This document shows positions 1-6,860 of a stretch of DNA of 34,116 bases, piece by piece. The notes under the pieces are model-generated. The model was not told the DNA's origin. It saw only the letters and a list, made by a program, of their open reading frames with translations, and did no database searches. A program made the position numbers and the translations under genes. Position 1 is the stretch's first letter; every line of letters starts with the position of its first letter. The stretch covers positions 1-34,116 of the forward strand of contig JACMRI010000037.1 of NCBI GenBank assembly GCA_014376525.1, in the 5' to 3' direction. The DNA is from Bacteroidia bacterium (GTDB lineage Bacteria > Bacteroidota > Bacteroidia > UBA4408).

Positions 1-1
1 T

Positions 2-220
2 ATACAAGATTATAGTTATGATGAACAACTAAAATACATACCCTCGTGGTTGGGCGCACCATTTGATGTGGTAGAGTTTAATTTGAAAAATAGCGAGAAA
101 CAAAACATATCGCTAAGCTGGCACTTAACCACCAAAGAAAAGCTACAAATATACAATAGCGTAAACGAAGCCGATAATGTAAAAGCCCTAAAACGCTTGA
201 AGGAATTGGTTGGGAAGTAA
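2..220 (+). CDS. 3' end of an unrecognised gene (5' cut by window edge)
   Basis: An open frame runs from the window edge to a TAA at 218-220, giving 72 residues that begin IQDYSYDEQLKYIPSWLG and end RLKELVGK. It is lysine-rich and hydrophilic, with no motif I recognise and no membrane segment, so I give no function. The stop codon TAA is also the first three bases of the 88-bp repeat described at 218-305. The present C-terminus may therefore be set by arrival of the repeat and not by the ancestral gene. That this is coding is supported by an uninterrupted frame with Bacteroidota-like codon use; only the tail is visible. Confidence 0.6.
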   Translation: MQDYSYDEQLKYIPSWLGAPFDVVEFNLKNSEKQNISLSWHLTTKEKLQIYNSVNEADNVKALKRLKELVGK

Positions 221-305
221 CGAAGTTGCAAACTTCTGCTATATATACTCACAAGTAACGCCGATACTTCGGATCCGCTCAGTAACCAGCTTAACACTTG
301 CGAGA
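218..305 (+). repeat. Left copy of an 88-bp inverted repeat
   Basis: This copy matches the reverse complement of 932-1019 over 88 bases with no gap and 6 mismatches by hand alignment. It contains a short hairpin (GAAGTT at 222-227, loop GCA, AACTTC at 231-236). It also has a longer imperfect stem (CTCACAAGT at 248-256 with ACTTGCGAG at 296-304) that encloses a CTTCGGATCCGCTCAG core. The core resembles the CTTCG-CTCCGCTCAG motif I recall from intergenic REP-like repeats in Bacteroidota; that family link is from memory. The repeat's first three bases are the stop codon of the upstream gene. Confidence 0.85.
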
Positions 306-363
306 ACACCACCAACTATTTGAAAGTTGGGACACTTATAACAACAGGAGGGAATGCGCCGAG

Positions 364-741
364 TTAGGAATACATTTCTAAAAAATCAATTTTATTTTTT
401 TCTGTTTTCCTATAAGGTAAATAATATATTTTGGTTTCTTTTAAATCTATTATTTTAATTTCTAAACTATCCATTTTATTATTCAGGTATGGAGGAGTTA
501 CTAAAACATCTAAGCAAATAGCTGCATAAATATATTCCCCTTTTAAAATACCCTCTTTTATAACTATAGTTAAAAATGATAACACCTCTTCGCTTGTGGG
601 CATTTCATTATCTAAATAAACACCTATTGATTTAATTTCATTTAAACTATTTACAGCATATGCAAAAGGATAAAATTCATCAAATTCGATTAAGAAATTT
701 TCAGCTTGTTTAACTATAGGGGATAAAAGCATATTTTCCAT
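364..741 (-). CDS. Small immunity-like protein (125 aa), unassigned family
   Basis: This acidic, soluble-looking protein of 125 residues has no signal peptide or membrane helix. Its layout is a helical N-terminus, GVYLDNEMPTSEEV, then GEYIYAAICLDVLVTPPY, then YYLPYR near the end. That pattern resembles a loose group of small proteins found downstream of polymorphic toxins, often with an AxxxDVxVxPP strand followed by a FPY strand. I recognise the shape and not a named family. The ATG at 739-741 overlaps the end of an upstream truncated frame by 32 bases, as toxin-immunity pairs often do. The gene sits between two inverted 88-bp repeats, next to a recombinase remnant. Immunity function is inference; that it is a real gene is fairly likely. 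Confidence 0.55.
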   Translation of the reverse strand: MENMLLSPIVKQAENFLIEFDEFYPFAYAVNSLNEIKSIGVYLDNEMPTSEEVLSFLTIVIKEGILKGEYIYAAICLDVLVTPPYLNNKMDSLEIKIIDLKETKIYYLPYRKTEKNKIDFLEMYS

Positions 742-931
742 ATTGAGCTATTAATGTGCCTGCTGGCAATGTTTTTTGTTGTTGAACTGGCATTGTCGGT
801 GGTTGTGTTCTTATTTTGTCTGCAGGAACAACATTGTAGAACTTAAATTCAAAAGATGAGTTCTGTAATGGTTTAGATAATTCAGCCCCGTTCCCGCAAG
901 TGTTCCATAGCTTATTATTAAATTTGTTGGC
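710..931 (-). pseudogene. Truncated gene tail upstream of the immunity-like gene
   Basis: About 73 codons lie between the inner edge of the right repeat copy and a TAA at 710-712, ending in TLPAGTLIAQYGKYAFIPYS. The frame stays open across the repeat up to an ATG at 1031-1033, but those first ~34 residues are encoded by repeat DNA and cannot be the ancestral N-terminus. It reads as the C-terminal end of a larger protein cut off by the repeat. The position just upstream of, and overlapping, an immunity-like gene suggests the tail of a toxin. I recognise no catalytic motif, so toxin identity is inference. Confidence 0.45.
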
Positions 932-1019
932 TCTCGCAAGTGTTAAGCTGGTTACTGAGCGGAGCCGAAGTATCAACGTCACTTGTGAGTATATATAGTA
1001 GAAGTTTGTAACTTCGTTA
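932..1019 (-). repeat. Right copy of the 88-bp inverted repeat
   Basis: This is the reverse-complement partner of 218-305, with 82 of 88 bases identical. On the plus strand it has the stem CTCGCAAGTG (933-942) with CACTTGTGAG (980-989), which pairs fully if one G-U wobble is allowed. A small hairpin follows: GAAGTT (1001-1006), loop TGT, AACTTC (1010-1015). Two differences from the left copy fall in the loop of the small hairpin or just beside it, and its stem is intact in both copies. The two copies face each other around a cassette of about 630 bp. Confidence 0.85.
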
Positions 1020-1217
1020 GCCTGTATTAGCATTGTTCTTTTTATTTTACAACGAAGTTATAACTCTTTCTCATTGTTACATTAATTTAAAATTAACACT
1101 ACAATAAACTTTTATGTAATATTAATTTCCAACTCAGGGTTTTCTGCCGAGCTCACGAAACAACCCCTTAAAATTAACATTGAGTAACTAAAGAATTAGT
1201 GGAATGCGCGTTTCTAA

Positions 1218-1508
1218 ACCTTGATAAATAAAGTTTCTAAGACTACCGAGGTAAAACAAAAGATAATAGGTTCGATGTTCCCCGAAAAATTAATTTTTGA
1301 AAATAACGCATACCGAACCACAAAAACAAACGATGTTGTTGGTTTAATTTGAACTATTAACAAAGGCTTGCAACAAAATAAAAAAGGAAAGAAAATTGAT
1401 TTCTCAATTTCTTCCCTTGGAGTGTACTTCACAGACAAAATCTCTAACCAATTACTAAGAGAGATTGAAATACTATCGATTTTAAAAAGGTACATTTCAC
1501 GTCATTAA
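1218..1508 (+). pseudogene. C-terminal remnant of a site-specific recombinase
   Basis: The plus-strand frame from 1218 reads KVSKTTEVKQKIIGSMFPEK, then LIFENNAYRTTKTNDVVGLI, a TGA at 1350-1352, and on to a TAA at 1506-1508. The pattern TTEVKQKIIGSxFPEKLxFxxxxYRTxxxNxxxxLI is what I recognise as the extreme C-terminus of large serine recombinase family proteins of Bacteroidota. No catalytic domain or ATG lies upstream, because a stop sits at 1215-1217, so this is a fossil and not an active enzyme. It indicates that the first 1.5 kb was once part of a mobile or recombining region. The family match is by memory of the motif. Confidence 0.65.
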
Positions 1509-1566
1509 AGGGGTTAGACATTTTATAAATTAAATCCATTGGTGTAACAATTAAAAAAGGTAAGGT

Positions 1567-2643
1567 CTAAATTAATCTATCATCTTTATTAATATCTACA
1601 ATAACATTGCTAGTATTTGAGGGGTTCAAATAATTTTCTTCATACATTTTAAACAACAGTATAAAAAAAGAGATTAAGAAGGGACCAATTACAAGACCTA
1701 TTAATCCGAAAAACGGAATGCCAATAATTACTCCAATAATGGTTATTAAAGGATGCGTATTTGCTATTTTTTTAGAAATAAATTGCCTTAAAAAATTATC
1801 CACAAGTGTAACTAATACACCACCCCAAATTAAAATACCAAAACCTGCAAAATTGTTGCCCATTGACAACTCAATAATGGCTGCAGGAACAAAAATAATT
1901 GGCGCACCAACAACGGGTAAAAAACAAACAAATACAGACACAGTTCCCCAAAATAAAGGGTCTGCAATTCCAAAAATTAAGAAACCAACAGCTACAATGA
2001 TTCCCTGGCAAAGACCAATCATTCCTTGACCAAGAATGTTAGAAAGTGTGATATTTTTTAATTCATTACCAAATTTTACACTCTGATTTTGATTAAAAGG
2101 AAGATATTTAATTAATGCTGCCTCAAATTTTTCGTACGACTTGAGCATGTAAAACAAAGTGAAGTATAAAATAATGAGGGTAACAAAAACATTGAGCGCA
2201 CTAGTTAAAAAAACCGAAAAAGCCGCAAGCGCCCATTTGGATATATCATTGATACTATTTTTGATTGTGTCTTTCATATCAAAACCTGTTCCCGCATATT
2301 CATGAAGTTTGTTAATGATATTGTTTAATGGCTCAGGATGTTGCTTAAAGTGAATTAACTTTTGAGCAATCATGATACTGAGGCCGGTTAGAGGAACCAC
2401 AATAATTAAAAAAGAAACCACAATAATAATTACAGCACTGAGTGTTTTGCTCCATTTTTTTTTAATTACAAAAAATAAAAAGAGCGACCGAAATAATGTG
2501 TATAAAATTATTGCCGAAAGTAGCGCGGTGAGCACATGTAATAATGAAAAAAATAGTAAAAGCCCGGTTAAAATAATTGTTACAAGTATTATGGTTCTAC
2601 TTTGGCTTGTCGTGTATATAGAATTTGTATTATTTTGGATCAT
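1567..2643 (-). CDS. AI-2E/PerM family membrane transporter
   Basis: This integral membrane protein of 358 residues belongs to the AI-2E transporter-like (PerM/YdiK/TqsA) superfamily. There are several hydrophobic segments: two near residues 17-60, one near 70-95, and a dense block from about 195 to 335. The family's central hydrophilic region lies near 100-135. The block GTVSVFVCFLPVVGAPIIFVPAA and the later PLITIIGVIIGIPFFGLIGLVIGPF are typical of the family's conserved C-terminal half. Members export different small molecules or ions (AI-2, Na+/H+ exchange); the substrate cannot be read from sequence. The gene is transcribed away from tmRNA-nuoL and has no operon partner in the window. Confidence 0.85.
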   Translation of the reverse strand: MIQNNTNSIYTTSQSRTIILVTIILTGLLLFFSLLHVLTALLSAIILYTLFRSLFLFFVIKKKWSKTLSAVIIIVVSFLIIVVPLTGLSIMIAQKLIHFKQHPEPLNNIINKLHEYAGTGFDMKDTIKNSINDISKWALAAFSVFLTSALNVFVTLIILYFTLFYMLKSYEKFEAALIKYLPFNQNQSVKFGNELKNITLSNILGQGMIGLCQGIIVAVGFLIFGIADPLFWGTVSVFVCFLPVVGAPIIFVPAAIIELSMGNNFAGFGILIWGGVLVTLVDNFLRQFISKKIANTHPLITIIGVIIGIPFFGLIGLVIGPFLISFFILLFKMYEENYLNPSNTSNVIVDINKDDRLI

Positions 2644-2894
2644 TTACTGCGTTATTAGGCTTACTAACTGTTTTTGGCTCTATTTCTCGACCATTATTAA
2701 TAATATAATTTTTCATTGTGCTGTAGTTTCATTACCTATGTAAAAATCGTGTCAATGATAGTAATGCTGATTTGCACTAATTAGGTCATTATAATTAATT
2801 AAATTTTAAAAAACGCCATACAACCCTGTCTTTCCCAAAAAATAAAAAAAATTTCTCTATAAGTAATGAGACGTTATATAAATGATAATATACA

Positions 2895-2924
2895 ATAAAA
2901 AAAGCCACTCACTTGAGTGGCTTT
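2895..2924 (-). terminator. Terminator of tmRNA
   Basis: A perfect 10-bp stem (AAAGCCACTC at 2901-2910, GAGTGGCTTT at 2915-2924) with a 4-nt loop directly follows the tmRNA 3' end. It is followed on the minus strand by a T run, a classic intrinsic terminator. Confidence 0.85.
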
Positions 2925-2925
2925 G

Positions 2926-3330
2926 TGGAGTCGGAGGGGTTCGAACCCTCGTCCAAACGAACAATCAACGCGCTTTCTACATGTTTATCATTTTGTTAAT
3001 TGTAGGCAACTAATCGAGAAAATGCACCCTATTAATTACTTAGTTTTTTAATCTTAGCGTGTGCTAAAAAACCTTACACACGAGCCTCACTATTTGTTTC
3101 GATGCCTGTTATACTGCTCCTGTTGTGCTTCAGTTGCAGTCAGACAAATGGTTGCATGCACTATCGTACATGAACAATTAAGCGTTAATTAGTATAAACT
3201 AATTACGCAGCCATTGCGTAGTCATTGTTGTTAATTATTGTTTGATACCTTGGGATTATAGTGCCACCATATCAACGCACTACATGCTTACATCATCAAT
3301 TTCACCCGCTGTCAAATCCATGTCGACCCC
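2926..3330 (-). ncRNA. ssrA: tmRNA (ssrA)
   Basis: On the minus strand the RNA begins GGGGTCGACATGGATTTGAC and ends GGTTCGAACCCCTCCGACTC plus CA, which are the conserved tmRNA ends. The 5' GGGGUCG pairs with 3' CGACUCC to form the acceptor stem, and the T-loop GGTTCGAACC is intact. The terminal CCA is not encoded. A short tag frame ends at 3203-3205 and reads ...NNNDYAMAA-stop, matching the YAxAA degron end expected for Bacteroidota. tmRNA with SmpB rescues ribosomes stalled on broken mRNAs and tags the product for degradation. Length is about 405 nt. A terminator sits immediately downstream. Confidence 0.95.
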
Positions 3331-3355
3331 AGTTATTGTGTTCAAAGAACTATTA

Positions 3356-3363
3356 CAAATGTA
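3356..3363 (-). promoter_or_regulatory. Candidate -7 box for tmRNA
   Basis: On the minus strand TACATTTG matches the Bacteroidota -7 consensus TAnnTTTG. It lies 25 nt upstream of the mature tmRNA 5' end, so transcription would start about 18 nt before it and leave a short leader for RNase P to remove. No good -33 TTG is visible, so this is tentative. Confidence 0.35.
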
Positions 3364-3456
3364 CGTTAATAAAATAAACTTTTAAACCTTTCGCATAATT
3401 AATTTATATAGTTATTTTCGCCACAACTATTTTTATCACAACTATAAATAAAACGT

Positions 3457-5337
3457 ATGAATAATTTAATTGTACTTATTCCACTATTACCGCTGTTAGG
3501 CTTTATTATCAACGGTATTGGCAACAAAAAACTTTCTAACGGCGTTATAAGCACCATTGCTTCGGGTGCAATATTTGGTTCATTTGTTATATCAGTGGTG
3601 CTATTTTTTACGCTTCGCCACAGTTTTGAGCAAGCTCCAATTGTTGTGCATTTGTTTAATTGGATTGATTTTGGAAATTTTCATGTTCCTATGGCATTTC
3701 AGTTAGACGCCCTAAGCTCCCTAATGTTGCTTATAATTACTGGAGTAGGTTTTTTAATACACATATTCTCAACAGGTTATATGAGCCACGAAACCGATTT
3801 TGCACGCTACTTTGCCTACCTTAATTTGTTTTGTTTTTCAATGCTAATGTTGGTACTTGCCAATAATTTTTTGGTAATGTTTATAGGTTGGGAAGGCGTA
3901 GGTTTATGCTCGTACTTATTAATAGGTTTTTGGTTTACTAACAAAGAATATACAGCAGCTGCCCGCAAAGCCTTTGTAATGAACCGTATTGGCGATTTAG
4001 CTTTTATAGGCGCGTTATTTATGATGTATCAAAACTTTGGTAGTTTGGAATATGAGCAAGTGTTTAAAGTAGCACGCACATTCTCGGTAGATAGCCACAC
4101 CATGACAATAATAACCGTATTGTTATTTATTGGAGCAACAGGCAAATCTGCCCAAATACCATTATACACTTGGCTACCCGATGCAATGGCAGGACCAACG
4201 CCAGTATCTGCACTTATACACGCTGCCACCATGGTTACGGCAGGTATATTTATGATAGTGCGTAGCCACGTATTATTTAACCTAGCACCTTGGACTATGG
4301 ATTTAATAGCCGTAGTAGGCGTGCTTACTGCAATAGTAGCTGCGGCCATTGCCATAACTCAAAACGATATTAAAAAAGTATTGGCCTATTCTACCGTATC
4401 GCAATTGGGCTTTATGTTTTTGGCATTGGGCTTGGGCGCATACTCTGCCGCTATGTTCCACGTTATGACGCACGCATTCTTCAAAGCATTATTGTTTTTA
4501 GGTTCGGGTAGTGTAATACACGCCTGCAGTGGCAACCAAGATATTCGTACTATGGGCGGACTCAAAAAACACATGCCCATTACACACGCTACGTTTTTGG
4601 TAGGATGCTTGGCAATAGCGGGTATCCCGTTTTTTTCGGGGTTCTTTTCTAAAGATGAAATACTAGCGTTTGCATTTGACCAACAACCCATCCTCTGGAT
4701 AGTAGCCGCTATTACTGCGGGTCTTACTGCTTTTTATATGTTCCGTTTGTATTTTCTTACGTTCCGTGGTACTTTTCGTGGTACGCACGAGCAAGAATAT
4801 CATTTGCACGAAAGTCCCGTAAGTATGACAGTACCACTTATTATATTGGCTATACTTGCATCATTAGCAGGCTTCTTGGGTTTACCTCATGTTATGGGAC
4901 ACAATATTTTGGAACATTTTTTAAGTGTAAATGGCAATGTACTTAACTTAAGTTCGGGTGCCGAAGTTGCACTAATGGTAGTATCTGTAAGTATTGCAAC
5001 TATAGGTATATTTATAGCGTATTACTTATACGTAAAACGCAGTATGGTACCCGAAGCCGATGCAACCCCTAAAGCAATGACCTACCGTTGGTCGCAAAAC
5101 AAGTTTTATGTAGATGAATTGTACGATTATTTAATATTAAAACCAATTCATTTTATAAGTAAAATTATGTATTCGGGTATAGAACTATTGGGCATAGATG
5201 CCCTAGTAAACGGTTCGGGTAATATGGTTACAGGCACTGGTAACACTATTAAATACCTACAGTATGGTAAAACCAGTTACTACTTATTTGCTATGATTAT
5301 TTTTATTGTAGTAATATTATTTTCGTTGTTCATATAG
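3457..5337 (+). CDS. nuoL: NADH-quinone oxidoreductase subunit L
   Basis: Membrane subunit of respiratory complex I, the most distal antiporter-like proton channel; 626 residues is the usual length. Key charged residues of the proton path are in place: E146 in GWEGVGL, K230 in TGKSAQIP, H255 in SALIHAATMV, K343 in HAFFKALLFLGSG and K399 in FFSKDE. The final ~60 residues form a lateral-helix region ending in a transmembrane segment (LFAMIIFIVVILFSLF), as in full-length NuoL. It leads a compact nuoL-nuoM-nuoN run with gaps of 38 and 54 bp. The gene upstream is the oppositely oriented tmRNA and not nuoK, so the usual nuoA-K block is absent here. Confidence 0.97.
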   Translation: MNNLIVLIPLLPLLGFIINGIGNKKLSNGVISTIASGAIFGSFVISVVLFFTLRHSFEQAPIVVHLFNWIDFGNFHVPMAFQLDALSSLMLLIITGVGFLIHIFSTGYMSHETDFARYFAYLNLFCFSMLMLVLANNFLVMFIGWEGVGLCSYLLIGFWFTNKEYTAAARKAFVMNRIGDLAFIGALFMMYQNFGSLEYEQVFKVARTFSVDSHTMTIITVLLFIGATGKSAQIPLYTWLPDAMAGPTPVSALIHAATMVTAGIFMIVRSHVLFNLAPWTMDLIAVVGVLTAIVAAAIAITQNDIKKVLAYSTVSQLGFMFLALGLGAYSAAMFHVMTHAFFKALLFLGSGSVIHACSGNQDIRTMGGLKKHMPITHATFLVGCLAIAGIPFFSGFFSKDEILAFAFDQQPILWIVAAITAGLTAFYMFRLYFLTFRGTFRGTHEQEYHLHESPVSMTVPLIILAILASLAGFLGLPHVMGHNILEHFLSVNGNVLNLSSGAEVALMVVSVSIATIGIFIAYYLYVKRSMVPEADATPKAMTYRWSQNKFYVDELYDYLILKPIHFISKIMYSGIELLGIDALVNGSGNMVTGTGNTIKYLQYGKTSYYLFAMIIFIVVILFSLFI

Positions 5338-5375
5338 TAGTTTCAATTAGTTTCACTTTAAATATTTATTATAGC

Positions 5376-6806
5376 ATGTTTTTACTTACATTAATTTTAG
5401 TTCCTTTAGTAGCAGGGGTTTTATTATCCTTATTGGGCAATGATAAACTTCCATCGCAACGCATAGCATTAATAGTTTCTATAGCTGTTTTTATAGCGTC
5501 GTTGGGTTTGCTGGGCAACTTTGGCTTAGACCAATCTACAACTCTTAATTGGATACCTGCCCTTAACATACATTTTAGCCTTGCTGCCGATGGTTTATCT
5601 AAACTAATGATAGTTCTTACCACCTTGTTAGTGCCGTTTATAATTGCAACTGGCAATAGTCAAAACAAAAATAATCATGTATTATATGGTTTAATATTAA
5701 TGATGCAAACGGGCTTGTTGGGTGTATTTACTGCGTCTGACGGTTTTTTGTTTTATGTGTTTTGGGAATTAGCCTTAATACCAATTTACTTTATAGCTGC
5801 ATTTTGGAGCAAAGATCAAAACCGTATCAACATCACGCTCAAATTTTTCATTTACACCATATTTGGTTCATTGTTTATGTTGGTGGCTATTATTTATTTG
5901 GGTTTAAAAGGTGATTCTTTTAGCATTGAAGCCATATACGCCACAGGTAAAGCCTTGCCAGCAGCCACACAATCGTGGGTGTTTTGGTGCTTGTTTATTG
6001 CCTTTGCTATAAAAATGCCTATATTCCCTTTTCATACTTGGCAACCTAATACATATGTAGCAAGCAGCACACAAGGTACCATGCTATTGAGCGGTATTAT
6101 GCTTAAAATGGGTATATACGGGTGTATGCGTTGGTTATTGCCAGTAGTGCCTTTGGGTGTAAAAGAATGGCAAACCTTGGTAATAGTACTTTGCGTAATA
6201 GGTATAGTATATACATCTCTTATTGCAATGGTACAAACGGACATTAAACGTATGACCGCCTATTCATCTATAGCACACGTTGGGTTAATAGCCGCAGGTA
6301 TATTTGCGCAAACCCCCGAAGGTATGATGGGCGCATCATTACAAATGTTGGCTCACGGTATAAATGTAGTGGCATTGTTTTACATAGTAGCATTAATAGC
6401 ACGCCGAACAGGTACACGCACCATGGCAGATTTGGGAGGTATTGCGCAGCAAGCACCTAAGTTTGCAACCTTGTTTATGGTGGTAATGTTGGGTACAATA
6501 GCATTACCTTTAACCAATGGTTTTGTGGGTGAGTTTTTATTACTATCGGCCGTGTTTAGCTTTAGCGGTGTAGCTATGGCATTTGCAGGATTAACCATAA
6601 TATTTGGCGCTATATATATGATAAATGCGTATCGTGCAGTAATGTATGGCGAGCTAAACCCTATATCAAGCAAATTTACCGACCTTACCACCGCCGAACT
6701 AATGGTGTTAGCGCCACTTGCCACACTGGTTATAGTATTGGGCGTGTATCCTAGCCCTGTTATTCATTTGGTTGAACCCGCACTAAAAGGATTATTAGGA
6801 GTTTAA
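5376..6806 (+). CDS. nuoM: NADH-quinone oxidoreductase subunit M
   Basis: Second antiporter-like proton-pumping subunit of complex I, 476 residues and all membrane. E131 (VFWELALIPIYF) and K213 (AIKMPIFPFHTW) are the conserved proton-path residues, and the following loop leads into LLSGIMLKMGIYG. The loop after HTW reads QPNTYVASSTQG, where many NuoM proteins have PDAHxxAPTxG; the Asp-to-Asn change there is a small deviation and the rest is typical. DIKRMTAYSSIAHVG is the second conserved block. It lies 38 bp after nuoL and 54 bp before nuoN, clearly one transcription unit. Confidence 0.96.
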   Translation: MFLLTLILVPLVAGVLLSLLGNDKLPSQRIALIVSIAVFIASLGLLGNFGLDQSTTLNWIPALNIHFSLAADGLSKLMIVLTTLLVPFIIATGNSQNKNNHVLYGLILMMQTGLLGVFTASDGFLFYVFWELALIPIYFIAAFWSKDQNRINITLKFFIYTIFGSLFMLVAIIYLGLKGDSFSIEAIYATGKALPAATQSWVFWCLFIAFAIKMPIFPFHTWQPNTYVASSTQGTMLLSGIMLKMGIYGCMRWLLPVVPLGVKEWQTLVIVLCVIGIVYTSLIAMVQTDIKRMTAYSSIAHVGLIAAGIFAQTPEGMMGASLQMLAHGINVVALFYIVALIARRTGTRTMADLGGIAQQAPKFATLFMVVMLGTIALPLTNGFVGEFLLLSAVFSFSGVAMAFAGLTIIFGAIYMINAYRAVMYGELNPISSKFTDLTTAELMVLAPLATLVIVLGVYPSPVIHLVEPALKGLLGV

Positions 6807-6860
6807 TACCGCATACATTTAGATTAACTATATTTACTATTAACACATACACATTACATT

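Noticed and set aside
932-1033. Extension of the truncated gene tail upstream to the ATG at 1031-1033
   Set aside because: These codons lie within the 88-bp repeat, whose other copy does not encode the same frame usefully; only 710-931 is kept as a gene remnant.
1214-1495. A 93-codon minus-strand frame
   Set aside because: It is the antisense of the recombinase remnant, which has a recognisable family motif on the plus strand; the minus frame has a hydrophobic, low-complexity composition typical of shadows.
1567-2643. Calling the PerM-family protein an AI-2 exporter
   Set aside because: The superfamily includes transporters with other substrates, and no luxS or AI-2 gene is nearby.
1718-2743. 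Plus-strand frames across the AI-2E gene
   Set aside because: Shadow frames antisense to a clear membrane transporter gene.
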